DNA from: Microbispora hainanensis | GTDB taxonomy: Bacteria > Actinomycetota > Actinomycetes > Streptosporangiales > Streptosporangiaceae | Assembly: GCF_036186745.1 (NCBI RefSeq) | Contig: NZ_CP108086.1 | Location: 62,001-126,000 of the forward strand | DNA length: 64,000 nt | Direction: 5' to 3' | Shown: positions 1 to 11,526 of the stretch, piece after piece | Position numbering within the stretch: the stretch's first letter is position 1 | How the letters are laid out: each line of letters starts with the position of its first letter | The notes under the pieces: generated by a model | Told to the model about the DNA's origin: nothing | Database searches by the model: none | Seen by the model: only the letters and a program-made list of their open reading frames with translations | Program-made: the position numbers and the translations under genes

Positions 1-159
1 GAGCCGCAGGTCTTCGGCCTGGAGTCGATCTCGGGCTCGTCCGTCATCTTCCGGGTCAGCGTGAAGACCGTGCCGGCGCGGCACCTGGAGGTCGCCCGTG
101 AGCTGCGCCTGCGGGTGAAGCGGGCCTTCGACGAGAAGAGCCTCACGTTCGCCGCCTGA
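1..159 (+). CDS. C-terminal end of an MscS-family mechanosensitive channel (partial)
   Basis: The window opens inside an open frame whose last 52 residues end in KSLTFAA and a TGA. The alternating beta/helix pattern, with a VFRVSVKT-like strand followed by a helix rich in Arg and Glu that ends in RVKRAFDEK, matches the cytoplasmic C-terminal domain of small MscS/YkuT-type channels, which release osmolytes on hypo-osmotic shock. The pore and membrane helices lie outside the window. It is followed by the truncated haemoglobin gene after 34 bp. The family call rests on this tail alone. Confidence 0.6.
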   Translation, partial: EPQVFGLESISGSSVIFRVSVKTVPARHLEVARELRLRVKRAFDEKSLTFAA

Positions 160-162
160 CCT

Positions 163-174
163 TACCGATCGGTA
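163..174. promoter_or_regulatory. 12-bp palindrome TACCGATCGGTA upstream of the globin gene
   Basis: A perfect 12-bp inverted repeat lies between the stop of the channel gene and the GTG start of the globin, about 20 bp before that start. Its size and symmetry resemble a TetR-type operator. No regulator gene is adjacent, so its role is inference. Confidence 0.35.
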
Positions 175-193
175 CCTGTCTTAGGCTGAATCC

Positions 194-577
194 GTGACCA
201 GCGAGCAGACCCTGTCCTTCTACGAGGCGGTCGGCGGCGAGGAGGTCTTCGAGCGCCTCGTCCGCCGGTTCTACGAGGGCGTCGCGGAAGACCCCCTGTT
301 GCGCCCGATGTACCCCGAGGAGGACCTCAGCGGCGCGGAGGAGCGGCTGCGCCTGTTCCTCATCCAATACTGGGGCGGCCCGCGGACCTACAGCGAGCAG
401 CGCGGCCATCCCCGGCTGCGGATGCGGCACGTGCCGTTCGTCATCGACGAGGCGGCGCGGGACGCCTGGCTCAGGCACATGGGAGACGCCGTGCGCTCCC
501 TCGGCCTGCCGGCCGAGCGCGAGAAGGAGCTGTGGGACTACCTCGTCTACGCCGCCCACAGCATGGTCAACGCATAA
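194..577 (+). CDS. glbO: Group II truncated haemoglobin (trHbO type)
   Basis: A 127-residue globin. Aligned by eye to M. tuberculosis trHbO with an offset of four residues, the haem-pocket residues are present: Tyr B10 at 27, Tyr CD1 at 40, proximal His F8 at 79 (in RLRMRH) and Trp G8 at 92. This class binds O2 tightly and is linked to NO/peroxide chemistry and respiration. The GTG start leaves the usual short N-terminus. The next gene is an alpha-glucosidase, the same order as Rv2470 (glbO) and Rv2471 (aglA) in M. tuberculosis, which supports both calls. Confidence 0.95.
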   Translation: MTSEQTLSFYEAVGGEEVFERLVRRFYEGVAEDPLLRPMYPEEDLSGAEERLRLFLIQYWGGPRTYSEQRGHPRLRMRHVPFVIDEAARDAWLRHMGDAVRSLGLPAEREKELWDYLVYAAHSMVNA

Positions 578-607
578 GCGACGGAAGCAGCGGGCAGCCC
601 AAGACTC

Positions 608-2158
608 ATGGAAACAACCCCCTGGTGGCGTGATGCCGTCGTCTATGAGATCTACGTCCGCAGCTTCGCCGACGCCTCCGGCGACGGCGTGGGCGACCTG
701 GCGGGAATCCGCGACCGCCTGCCCTACCTCGCCGAGCTCGGCGTCGACGCGATCTGGCTGACCCCCTTCTATCCCTCCCCCATGGCCGACGGCGGCTACG
801 ACGTGGCGGACTACCGCGACGTCGATCCGCTGTTCGGATCACTTGCCGACTTCGACGACCTGGTCGCCGACGCGCACGCGCACGGCCTGCGGCTGATGGT
901 GGACATCGTGCCGAACCACAGCTCGTCGGCCCACCCGTGGTTCCAGAAGGCCCTGGCGTCCCCCAGGGGCTCCCAGGAGCGCGAGCGGTACATGTTCAGG
1001 GACGGCGGCCCGGAAGGCGGCGGAAGCGGCCACGGAGAGCCGAACAACTGGCTCTCCACGTTCGGGGGCCCGGCGTGGACCCAGGTGCCCGACGGGCAGT
1101 GGTACCTCCATCTGTTCGCACCCGAGCAGCCCGACTTCAACTGGCGCAACCCCGAGGTGCGGGAGGAGTTCCTCGACGTCCTGCGGTTCTGGCTCGACCG
1201 GGGGGTGGACGGCTTCCGGATCGACGTCGCGATGGGCCTGATCAAGGCGGAAGGGCTGCCGGACACCGATCCGGGCTTCAGCTCGCGGTCGCCGATCTGG
1301 AGCCGGCCCGAGGTGCACGACGTCTATCGCGACTGGCGGCGGGTGCTCGACTCCTATCCCGGCACGCGCGTCGCCATCGGCGAGGTCTGGACCGACTCGG
1401 CCGAGGACCTCGCGTTGTATGTGCGGCCCGACGAGCTGCACCAGAGCTTCAACTTCGCCTGGCTTGAGGCCCCCTGGTCGGCCACGGCCTTCAGGAAGGT
1501 CATCGACGACACCCTCAAGGCCGTCGCCTCGCCGACCTGGGTGCTGTCCAACCATGACGTCGTACGGCATGTGACCCGCTATGGCCAGGGGTCGCTCGAC
1601 CCGGGGGCCGGCCTGGCCCGGGCCCGTGCGGCGCTGCTCGCCATGCTCGCCCTGCCGGGGTCGGCCTACCTCTACCAGGGTGAGGAGCTGGGGCTGCCCG
1701 AGGTCACCGACCTTCCTCCGGAGGCGCGCCAGGACCCGATCTTCGCGCGGTCGAACGGCGAGGTGCCGGGCCGCGACGGCTGCCGGGTGCCGCTGCCCTG
1801 GTCGGGCACCGAGCCGCCGTACGGCTTCGGATCGGGCGGGTCGTGGCTGCCGCAGCCGGCCGATTGGGCGGACCTCACGGCCGAACGGCAGGCGGCCGAC
1901 CCGTCCTCGACGCTCTGGTTCTACCGCCGGGTGCTGCAGACGCGGCGGGAGCTGCGCGGCACGCTGCCCGACGCGATCACCTGGCTGGAGTCGCCGGAGG
2001 AGACGCTGTTCTTCCAGCGGGGCCGCCTGATCTGTGTGATCAACTGCGGTGAGGGCGCGGTCGCGCTACCGCCCCACGACCGGGTGCTGATCAGCAGCGG
2101 CCCGCTCGACGGCACCGCGCTTCCCGCCGACACGGCGGCCTGGCTACTCACCGAGTGA
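608..2158 (+). CDS. aglA: GH13 alpha-glucosidase
   Basis: A 516-residue cytosolic glycoside hydrolase of family 13 with no signal peptide. The (beta/alpha)8 barrel motifs are visible in order: DIVPNH at 99-104, GFRIDVA with nucleophile Asp206, AIGEVW with acid/base Glu259, and NHD with Asp317. It should hydrolyse alpha-glucosidic bonds of maltose- or isomaltose-type oligosaccharides; trehalose-related activity is possible because the subfamily is mixed. It sits 30 bp after glbO in the same direction, as in mycobacteria. The ATG at 608 gives the standard N-terminus WWRDAVVYEIYVRSF. Confidence 0.92.
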   Translation: METTPWWRDAVVYEIYVRSFADASGDGVGDLAGIRDRLPYLAELGVDAIWLTPFYPSPMADGGYDVADYRDVDPLFGSLADFDDLVADAHAHGLRLMVDIVPNHSSSAHPWFQKALASPRGSQERERYMFRDGGPEGGGSGHGEPNNWLSTFGGPAWTQVPDGQWYLHLFAPEQPDFNWRNPEVREEFLDVLRFWLDRGVDGFRIDVAMGLIKAEGLPDTDPGFSSRSPIWSRPEVHDVYRDWRRVLDSYPGTRVAIGEVWTDSAEDLALYVRPDELHQSFNFAWLEAPWSATAFRKVIDDTLKAVASPTWVLSNHDVVRHVTRYGQGSLDPGAGLARARAALLAMLALPGSAYLYQGEELGLPEVTDLPPEARQDPIFARSNGEVPGRDGCRVPLPWSGTEPPYGFGSGGSWLPQPADWADLTAERQAADPSSTLWFYRRVLQTRRELRGTLPDAITWLESPEETLFFQRGRLICVINCGEGAVALPPHDRVLISSGPLDGTALPADTAAWLLTE

Positions 2159-2176
2159 TCCCGCCCTCGCCCCCGC

Positions 2177-2220
2177 ACCGGCCGCCGGCCTCGGCGCCTG
2201 CTCCGGCCACCGCGGCCGGT
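2177..2220. terminator. Hairpin between convergent aglA and thioesterase genes
   Basis: ACCGGCCGC at 2177-2185 pairs with GCGGCCGGT at 2212-2220 (9 bp, perfect) around a GC-rich loop, in the 61-bp gap between two convergent genes. There is no T-tract, as is common in actinomycete terminators. A bidirectional terminator is likely. Confidence 0.45.
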
Positions 2221-2657
2221 CACGGGGCGTCGGCGAGAAACCGCCTGAGATATGCCAGCTCGTCGTCGTCGAGCCTGCGGGGGCGGGCCTCCGCGGCGTC
2301 GTAGGCGACCAGGACCGTGCGCGCCTCGGCGTAGAGCGTCTCGTCGTCGCGGATCTCGTACGCGAGGGTGAAACGCACCCGGGAGATCTCGGTGACCCAC
2401 ATCTCGACGCGTACGGGATCGGTGCGGAAGGTCAGAGGCCGCCGATAGTCGATCTCGTGCCGGGCGACCACGAGGTCCTGCCGGCGGCCGCCGGCTTCAC
2501 GGGGCCGCTCCCACAGCATGGACACCCGCGCGTCCTCAAGGTAGTCGAGGAAGCGGACGTTGTTGACGTGGCCGAAGCTGTCGATGTCGGCGAAGCGCAC
2601 CTTGCGCTCGAAGACGAAACGGGTCGACTGCTCTGGAGGATTGCGTAGCTCGGTCAC
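2220..2657 (-). CDS. Acyl-CoA thioesterase, 4HBT hot-dog fold
   Basis: A 145-residue single hot-dog domain of the 4-hydroxybenzoyl-CoA thioesterase type. The signature DIDSFGHVNN carries the likely catalytic Asp26, followed by the long hot-dog helix (FLDYLEDARVSML). These enzymes hydrolyse acyl-CoA thioesters; the chain specificity cannot be read from sequence. The GTG start gives a normal length. It lies next to ettA, comparable to the small Rv2475c-type gene in the M. tuberculosis Rv2470-2478c region. Confidence 0.85.
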   Translation of the reverse strand: MTELRNPPEQSTRFVFERKVRFADIDSFGHVNNVRFLDYLEDARVSMLWERPREAGGRRQDLVVARHEIDYRRPLTFRTDPVRVEMWVTEISRVRFTLAYEIRDDETLYAEARTVLVAYDAAEARPRRLDDDELAYLRRFLADAP

Positions 2658-2671
2658 CGGTCAAACCTAAC

Positions 2672-2710
2672 GGGCCCCCGTTCCCGGCACGGAGGCGGGG
2701 ACGGGGGCCG
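2672..2710 (-). terminator. Strong hairpin after ettA
   Basis: GGGCCCCCGTTCCCG (2672-2686) pairs with CGGGGACGGGGGCC (2696-2709) with one G-T pair and a short loop. It lies 23 bp past the ettA stop and just before the thioesterase GTG, so it probably ends the diguanylate cyclase/ettA transcript. No T-run is seen. Confidence 0.6.
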
Positions 2711-2732
2711 TGTGAGGCGGAAGGAACGCGGC

Positions 2733-4397
<1,665 letters not shown>

Positions 4398-4407
4398 ACC
4401 TTCAAGC

Positions 4408-5709
4408 CTAGGGGATCGCACCGGCAGCGCCGTCCGCGCTGCGCGGAGGTGGGGCCACTGGGGCGGCAGGGAGACAGACCCTGTCCCTGCCGAGCTCCTT
4501 CGCGCGATAGAGGGCGAGATCGGCGGCGGCCAGCAGCTCGATCAGGTCCTCACCGTGGACGTTCATGATCGCCACCCCGGCGGAGACCGTGACCGTGACC
4601 GTCGCCTGCTCGGCGGGGACGACCATCCGGCCCACCCTGGTGCGCAGCCGTTCGGCCACCCGCCTCGCCTCGTGCACGTCGGCGCCGGGCAGCAGCACGA
4701 CGAACTCCTCGCCGCCGAACCGCCCCACCACGTCGTACTCACGCAGCTGGGTGCGGAGGGTGGCCGCCACCTGGGCGAGGACCTGGTCGCCCACCAGGTG
4801 GCCGTAGGTGTCGTTGACCTTCTTGAAGTGGTCGATGTCCACCAGGACCAGCGCGAGGGCGTCTCCGGTCCGCTGGGCCCTGACGATCTCCGTGTCCGCC
4901 TCCCGCTGCCAGGCGGCCGCGTTGAGAAGGCCCGTCTTCGGGTCCGTACGGGCCGCGGCCTGGAGCTGGGCGTGCAGCAGGCTCCGCTGCAGCAGCACGA
5001 CGGGCGGCAGCACGAGCAGCAGCAGCGCCAGGTTGAGGCCGCAGACGACGGCGACGAGCACGCCGAGGCAGAGCTCGACCGCGTCGAGCAGGACGCGCTC
5101 ACGGTCCCACAGCACCTCGCCCCAGCGGCCCTCCGGGTCGGACGCGTGCGCCGCGACCGCGATCAGCGCGGTGTTGAGCACCGTGAACAGCACCGCGCAG
5201 GCCGCCGCGACCGCGATCGGCCCGCCCTTCCCCGCCGACAGGTCCGCGGCGGAGGGGACCCATCGGTGGAAGACGGCCGAGGCGGAGCCCGCCGCGATCC
5301 CGATCGCCGCCGCGCTGAACACGCGGCGATACAGCACGGTCGCCCGGACCCTGAGCTGGAGCAGGATCTGCATCGGAATGGGCGCGAGCAGGGCGTAGAC
5401 CGGCGGAAGCAGGAACGCCACCGGCAACCACCAGGCGGACAGCAGGTCACGGGAGACACCCGCGGGCATGCCGAGGCGGCGGGTGGCCTCGATGCACACC
5501 GCGCCGCACACGGTGAGCGCGCCGAACATGACGAGGTGAGGGGTGTGGAACGCGGTCGACTTCGCCAGCACCGCGATCAGGACCGCGTCGAACGCCACGA
5601 TCGCGCACACATAGGACACGAGCGCGGGCGGCTGGGCCAGCAGCGGCCATCGATTTCGCGAGCAGATCGCGCTTCGCGGTCTGGCCGAGGTCTGACCGGT
5701 TGCCGTCAT
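4408..5709 (-). CDS. Membrane diguanylate cyclase (GGDEF)
   Basis: A 433-residue protein with about six hydrophobic segments between residues 25 and 245, then a GGDEF domain. The active-site loop is GGEEF (332-336) with DIDHFKKVND at 291-300. The inhibitory I-site RxxD is intact five residues before it (REYD, 323-326). It should make c-di-GMP from GTP at the membrane, with product inhibition; no EAL domain is present, so it is not bifunctional. C-di-GMP controls development in Streptomyces through BldD and WhiG/RsiG; that link is inferred here. The stop lies 10 nt before ettA. Confidence 0.9.
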   Translation of the reverse strand: MTATGQTSARPRSAICSRNRWPLLAQPPALVSYVCAIVAFDAVLIAVLAKSTAFHTPHLVMFGALTVCGAVCIEATRRLGMPAGVSRDLLSAWWLPVAFLLPPVYALLAPIPMQILLQLRVRATVLYRRVFSAAAIGIAAGSASAVFHRWVPSAADLSAGKGGPIAVAAACAVLFTVLNTALIAVAAHASDPEGRWGEVLWDRERVLLDAVELCLGVLVAVVCGLNLALLLLVLPPVVLLQRSLLHAQLQAAARTDPKTGLLNAAAWQREADTEIVRAQRTGDALALVLVDIDHFKKVNDTYGHLVGDQVLAQVAATLRTQLREYDVVGRFGGEEFVVLLPGADVHEARRVAERLRTRVGRMVVPAEQATVTVTVSAGVAIMNVHGEDLIELLAAADLALYRAKELGRDRVCLPAAPVAPPPRSADGAAGAIP

Positions 5710-5907
5710 CCCGCCCCCCAGTAGCCGAAGCCCATCTCACGATGAGTAACACAATAGTTGCGGAGTGTGCGATGCGCGACGGGAACCACTACCTTGGCAC
5801 GATGGCCATCTGCATCTGAGGGGCTGAAAAGGCATCTGCGGCGGTTTGCGCGACGTACGCTTCGTGTCCTCCTGGGCGGCGGACAGACCGGCTCCGCCCA
5901 CCGCATG

Positions 5908-6252
5908 CTACGTGGTGCGGGGAAGCGGCGGCAGCGGCAGAGGAAGTCCCGGCAGGCCGTCGATACTGGTCGCGACGTGCTCCTTCTTGTGGAAGTACGC
6001 GCCGAGCGACTCGTCGGTCTCGCGTTCGAACCGCGACCCGTGCAGCGGGCGGTCCCCTTCGTAGGTCATGAACGGGACGGCGTAGCCGCACGTGTCACGG
6101 ATCTTCTCGGCGGTCACGACGATGATCGCCCGCAGGCCGTGCCGGCTCGGGTCGATAGCCGGGAAGTGGCGCATCAGCCCGGCCCAGCGTGGATCGTCGC
6201 GGAAAACCGGCTCGCCCCACCCGCGCGGGGATCTCGCGACGAGGGGTGGTGG
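5908..6252 (-). pseudogene. 3' remnant of a pyridoxamine-phosphate-oxidase-like (PPOX) gene
   Basis: The open frame from the dioxygenase stop to a stop at 5908 encodes about 114 residues typical of the C-terminal part of PPOX-type FMN/F420-binding proteins: WGEPVFRDDPRW, then AIIVVTAEKIRDTCGYAVP, YEGDRP and SIDGLPGLPLP. The N-terminal half, including the first flavin-binding strands, is missing because the frame runs straight into the TGA of the upstream dioxygenase gene, with no start codon until an internal ATG at 6174. A deletion that joined the dioxygenase end to the middle of this gene is the simplest reading. A short independent protein from 6174 is possible but would lack half the fold. 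Confidence 0.7.
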
Positions 6253-7191
6253 TCAGGCGCCTGGCGGGGCGAGCACGATGTCGAAGCGCACCTTGCTCCA
6301 GGTGCCTTCGATCACCCGCCCGTCAGGGGTCGGGCTGCCGGGCGGCTGCCGCTCGAACCTCTTGATCAGCGACTCCTTGACTCCGAAGACGGAGTCGTTC
6401 CAGCCGATCGGGTCGCCCTCGGGGAAGATGTGCGTCACCAGCGTGCGCCCGTTCTCGTGGCCGACCATGAAGTGCAGGTGCGATGCCCGCAGCGGCGACC
6501 GGCCGACCGCGGCCAGCATCCGCCCGACCGGGCCGTCGTCCGGGATCGGGTAGGGCGTCGGGGTCAGCGCCCAGAACCGATAGCCGCCGTCCTCCGCCGA
6601 GAACAGGTGACCGCGGGCGGAACGCTTGGCTCCGTCGTACTGCACGTCGTAGAGGCCGGTCTCGTCGGCCTCCCAGACCTCGATGCGCGCGCCCGCGAGC
6701 GGGTTGCCATCGGTGTCGGTCACCGTGCCCTCGACCCAGCACGGCTCACCCGGGGCGCCGAAGGCCACGTCGCCGCCGAGCTCGACGCGAGGCGAGTCCT
6801 CGACGAAGAACGGGCCGAAGACCGTCGCCTCGGTGGCGTCCTTGTAGGCCGCGTTGTTGACGTTGATGGTCTGCATCGAGGCGCCGAGGGTGTCCGACAG
6901 CAGGATGAACTCCTGACGCACGTCGTCGGTGATGTGACCGGCGTTGGTGAGGAAGTCGATCGCGGCGCGCCACTCCTGCTCGGTCAGCCGCACCTCTCGG
7001 ATGAAGGCGTGCAGGTGCTCGACCAGGGCGACCATCACTTCCTTCAGCCGCGGGTCCGGGCAGCCGGCGAAGGAGGCGACGACGTTCTCGACCAGCTTGG
7101 CCTCGACGGCCTGCTGCGCGGGATCGACCTCCCGATGGACGCGCCCCTGGGTGCCGGCCTGGGCCGATCCCGGGTTGCCCTGGTTGCTCAT
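6253..7191 (-). CDS. Intradiol ring-cleavage dioxygenase, hydroxyquinol 1,2-dioxygenase type
   Basis: A 312-residue non-haem Fe(III) dioxygenase. It has an N-terminal helical dimerisation/lipid-binding domain (about 30-115) and a beta-sandwich catalytic domain. The four iron ligands are visible: Tyr181 (GLYDVQY), Tyr214 (TPTPYPIP), His238 and His240 (SHLHFMV). Cleavage of hydroxyquinol (1,2,4-trihydroxybenzene) to maleylacetate is the best specificity call because the gene overlaps that for maleylacetate reductase by 4 nt (ATGA); chlorocatechol or catechol activity remains possible. Peripheral hydroxylase genes are not in the window. The pair would feed resorcinol-type aromatics into 3-oxoadipate. 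Confidence 0.87.
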   Translation of the reverse strand: MSNQGNPGSAQAGTQGRVHREVDPAQQAVEAKLVENVVASFAGCPDPRLKEVMVALVEHLHAFIREVRLTEQEWRAAIDFLTNAGHITDDVRQEFILLSDTLGASMQTINVNNAAYKDATEATVFGPFFVEDSPRVELGGDVAFGAPGEPCWVEGTVTDTDGNPLAGARIEVWEADETGLYDVQYDGAKRSARGHLFSAEDGGYRFWALTPTPYPIPDDGPVGRMLAAVGRSPLRASHLHFMVGHENGRTLVTHIFPEGDPIGWNDSVFGVKESLIKRFERQPPGSPTPDGRVIEGTWSKVRFDIVLAPPGA

Positions 7192-8240
7192 CGGCGCTCT
7201 CCTTCCCACGCGGCACGCAGCAGCGCGGTGAGGTTCTCTTCGGTCACGGGGGCCGGGTTGCCGGCCGGCAGGGCGGCCATGATCGGCGCGACCGCCTTGG
7301 TGATGCCTTCTTCGGGCATCCCGTAGTCCTTCAGCGCACGCGGCGCGCCGACCTCCGCCCGCAGCGCGGCCAGCCCCTCGACGGCGGTGGCGGTGCCGAA
7401 GGCCGCCGCGATGCGCCGCTCGGCCTCGGGCGCGCTCGGAGCGTTGAAAGCCAGCACGTGCGGGAGCACGACGGCGTGGGTCTGCGCGTGGGGCAGGTCG
7501 AACATGCCGCCGAGCACGTGGCAGATCTTGTGGTGCAGCCCCGAGCCGGCCGACGCGAACGCGGCCGCGGCGAGGTAGGCGCCGTACAGGGTCTGCTCGA
7601 TGCCCTCGATCGCGCCGCCGTCCGCGGCGACGACGGGCAGCCCGGCGGCCAGGGCGCGGATGCCCTCGCCCGCCAGCGCCTGATCGATCGGGTCCGCCCG
7701 CGGTCCCCACATCGAGTCGACGCAGTGGGCCAGCGCGTTGAGCCCCGACGCCACGCTCATGTCGGCGGGCAGCGAGGTGAGCAGCTCGGCGTCGTAGACG
7801 ATCGAGCGCGGCAGCACCTTGTCGTCGACGCCGGTGGTCTTGGTCCCGCTCTCGGTCAGGCCCCAGACGTTGGTCGCCTCGGAGCCCGCGTAGGTGGTCG
7901 GGACGGCGACGACCGGCAGGCCTGTCGTCAAGGCGACGGCCTTGCCCAGCCCGGTGGCGGACCCGCCGCCCACGGTGACCACGACCTCGGCCTCGGCCGC
8001 CGCGGCGGCCGTCCGTGCCCGCCCGGCCACCTCGACCGGGACGTGCATGACGACCTCCTCATGCCGCCGCACGACCGGCAGCCGTGCCGCGATCGGGTCG
8101 GCGACGGCGGCCGCGCGCTCGGAGGCGATCAGCATGACCCGCTGGGCGCCGAGGAGGGAGACCTCCTCGGCAACCGCCTCCGGCGAGCCGCCGGAGGCGA
8201 AGACGACACGCTGCGGCAGCGTCGCGTGGACGAACCTCAT
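7188..8240 (-). CDS. Maleylacetate reductase (iron-containing alcohol dehydrogenase family)
   Basis: A 350-residue group III dehydrogenase. The nucleotide-binding motif [11 protein letters not shown] and the [17 protein letters not shown] block are characteristic of maleylacetate reductases, and the metal-site region includes [17 protein letters not shown] and [12 protein letters not shown]. It reduces maleylacetate to 3-oxoadipate with NAD(P)H. It is the first gene of the two-gene unit; the dioxygenase start overlaps its stop (ATGA). The 5' end is unusual: the start region has been tandemly duplicated, with a 12-codon ORF ending exactly on this gene's ATG. Confidence 0.9.
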   Translation of the reverse strand: MRFVHATLPQRVVFASGGSPEAVAEEVSLLGAQRVMLIASERAAAVADPIAARLPVVRRHEEVVMHVPVEVAGRARTAAAAAEAEVVVTVGGGSATGLGKAVALTTGLPVVAVPTTYAGSEATNVWGLTESGTKTTGVDDKVLPRSIVYDAELLTSLPADMSVASGLNALAHCVDSMWGPRADPIDQALAGEGIRALAAGLPVVAADGGAIEGIEQTLYGAYLAAAAFASAGSGLHHKICHVLGGMFDLPHAQTHAVVLPHVLAFNAPSAPEAERRIAAAFGTATAVEGLAALRAEVGAPRALKDYGMPEEGITKAVAPIMAALPAGNPAPVTEENLTALLRAAWEGERR

Positions 8241-8286
8241 GCCCGCCTCCGAAGCATCGCGTGGACGAACCTCACGCCCGCCTCCG
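8222..8286. repeat. 35-bp-offset tandem duplication over the maleylacetate reductase start
   Basis: Positions 8222-8251 recur at 8257-8286 with one mismatch. Each copy encodes, on the minus strand, the start codon and first codons (RFVHA) of maleylacetate reductase. The outer copy starts with GTG (8275) and reads 12 codons to a TGA at 8237-8239 that overlaps the ATG at 8240 (ATGA). The outer GTG itself overlaps the TGA of a further upstream small ORF (GTGA). The duplicate therefore adds a coupled mini-ORF rather than destroying the gene. Confidence 0.85.
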
Positions 8287-8382
8287 CGGCTTCAGCGCCG
8301 GGGCCCGCAGTGCGCCGGGCGGGACGTCGGGCAGGCTCGTCGCACGCCGGGCGATGTGCGTGCCGGGGCGGGCCAGCGGCAT
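8272..8382 (-). CDS. 36-residue ORF with a strong ribosome site, unknown
   Basis: An ATG at 8382 is preceded by AGAGGAG at good spacing. The product (MPLARPGTHIARR...) is Arg/Pro-rich and matches nothing I recognise. It ends in a TGA that overlaps the GTG of the 12-codon duplicate ORF, which in turn overlaps the maleylacetate reductase start. It may be the surviving 5' end of a lost upstream gene or a leader/coupling ORF. Base composition is as GC-rich as its neighbours. Confidence 0.35.
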   Translation of the reverse strand: MPLARPGTHIARRATSLPDVPPGALRAPALKPRRRA

Positions 8383-8754
8383 GCCGGACTCCTCTGTCTT
8401 GCGAAGTTAGCCCGGTCATAGTACAGATCGGCGACCTCATGACCAGGACCCACGGCCACCGTCTCCAGCGGCATCCCAGCCGCGGCCGCCGTCGACGCGA
8501 TCACTACCCGCGCTGCCGGCCGGCCCGCTGGGCGATCACCGTCGCGGGCACGCATCGGACAGGCCCTGGCCGGTGTCAATTCCGGCACGCCGCACCAACG
8601 CTCACCGCACTCCAGATGCTTCTCGCCACCTCCTGGGCCGCCGCTCGCCGGCCTGCTCGCAGCGCCCATCTGAGCACCTGACAAGGCACTGCTACCAAGC
8701 CGTCGCCACATAACCGCGCCAGACGACTGACTCACCAGGCTTCGCGACAGGCCC
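8383..8754. other. Gap without a recognisable gene
   Basis: This stretch of about 370 bp separates the SSB gene end from the hydroxyquinol unit. An open minus frame runs through much of it, but its translation has no coherent family signature and no start with a good ribosome site. It presumably holds the promoter for the hydroxyquinol genes; no clear palindromic operator was seen. Confidence 0.5.
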
Positions 8755-9561
8755 TTAGGCCGCCAGCGCGGGCGGGAGCCAGGCGGCCTCGCCGCCGTCG
8801 CCCAGGCCGCGCTCCGGCTCCGTCACCTCGTCCGTCACATCGCCTGTCGCCCTGTCGGTCGTCTCGTCCGATGCGTCCGCCGCGCTTTCCATCGTGCCGT
8901 TCGTCGCGGCGTCCGTCGTACCGTTTTCTCCGCTGATCTCCGCCGTGCCGAGTCTCGTGCCGATTCCCCCTGTGCCGATCTCTCCGCTGCCGCTGCTTCG
9001 GGGCGCCGCGTCGTGTTGGCCCCGCGCGCCGACGAGGGCGTCGAACGCCTCGTCGTCGTCTCCGTCGGCGATGGACGCCGCGCCGGGCCCGCCGAGGCCG
9101 CTGAACCCGCTGGGGCCGCTGCGGCTGGTCAGCTCCCATTCCCGCGTCGCGTCTTCCATCGCGTGGCGCTCGTCGTCGCTCGGCGCGCCCGCCGCGTAGG
9201 CCCGGATCGGCTTCTCGAACGTGGCGATGCCCCACTTCAGGTCATGGCCCACCGAGCTCGCCTCGATCTCCGCCCAGAACCGCTGCTCACCGTCGCGCTC
9301 GAACTGCTTGATCCGCAGCTTGCCGTACACCACGACAGGGTGTCCCCTGCGGATCGACTGCTGCACGTTGTCGGCCAGCCCGCGGTAGCAGCGCACGGTG
9401 TAGTAGGTGGTGTCCCTGGTCTGCCAGGTGTTGGTCTGCTGGTCGAGGACGCGCCTGTTGACGGCCATCCGCATCGAGGTGACACGCGAGCCGTCGCGGA
9501 ACTGGTACTGCCGGGGGTCGTCGGTGACGTTCCCGCTCAGCGTGACGTAGATGTCGTTCAT
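8755..9561 (-). CDS. Single-stranded DNA-binding protein paralogue
   Basis: A 268-residue protein with an N-terminal OB-fold (1-125: IYVTLSGNVTDDP, then TYYTVRCYRGLADNV and GHPVVVYGKLRIKQFE), as in SSB. The tail of some 140 residues is low-complexity, rich in Gly, Thr, Asp and Glu, and does not end in the acidic DDDIPF-like tip that recruits partner proteins in the main SSB. This and the location near ettA match Rv2478c, a second SSB next to Rv2477c (EttA). It likely binds ssDNA in repair or recombination rather than serving as the replicative SSB. Confidence 0.85.
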   Translation of the reverse strand: MNDIYVTLSGNVTDDPRQYQFRDGSRVTSMRMAVNRRVLDQQTNTWQTRDTTYYTVRCYRGLADNVQQSIRRGHPVVVYGKLRIKQFERDGEQRFWAEIEASSVGHDLKWGIATFEKPIRAYAAGAPSDDERHAMEDATREWELTSRSGPSGFSGLGGPGAASIADGDDDEAFDALVGARGQHDAAPRSSGSGEIGTGGIGTRLGTAEISGENGTTDAATNGTMESAADASDETTDRATGDVTDEVTEPERGLGDGGEAAWLPPALAA

Positions 9562-9793
9562 CGGAGTGCCTCCCCGGCCCGGTCACTCGCCGGGCTCGGG
9601 GGACACACTGGCCGCGCGTCGCACCGCCTCACAGGCCAGAACCGCGTTCTGTGGACGAAGCCACGCCTGTGGACAGCTCTCCCGGCCGGCCTGCCGACGG
9701 GTGGGCGGCCGGAGGTCCAGGCCTGGTGGCGGTACGTCTCGGGCGGGAGGTCCAGTGGCGGTGTGTCCGACGGCGTCGTACGGAGCAAGAACG

Positions 9794-9820
9794 CCGCGCG
9801 GGGGGATCCCCGGGGCGCGG
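9794..9820 (-). terminator. Hairpin after the GTPase operon
   Basis: CCGCGC (9794-9799) pairs with GCGCGG (9815-9820), and the inner GGGG/CCCC arms extend the stem around a short ATC-containing loop. It lies 10 bp past the end of the YfjP-like GTPase gene and is followed by no T-run. Confidence 0.55.
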
Positions 9821-9829
9821 CTGTTCCGT

Positions 9830-11457
<1,628 letters not shown>

Positions 11458-11461
<4 letters not shown>

Positions 11462-11526
11462 GGATTCCTCACCGTGGTGCCGGAGACGTACCCGCGCGTG
11501 ATCTGCCGGATCGGCTCCGTCGTCAT
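11458..11526 (-). CDS. 22-codon linker ORF between two GTPase genes
   Basis: The ATG at 11526 overlaps the TGA of the large GTPase gene (ATGA), and its own TGA overlaps the ATG of the second GTPase gene (ATGA). The peptide begins MTTEPIRQITRGY and is not a known family. Exact 4-nt overlaps at both ends argue that it is translated by ribosomes re-initiating from the first GTPase and handing over to the second. The alternative is that the second GTPase starts elsewhere and this is chance. Confidence 0.6.

Noticed and set aside
8383..8735. Decayed PIN-domain gene on the minus strand
   Set aside because: One stretch (IASTAAAAGMPLETV) vaguely resembles a PIN C-terminal helix, but no catalytic acid pattern or start supports it.
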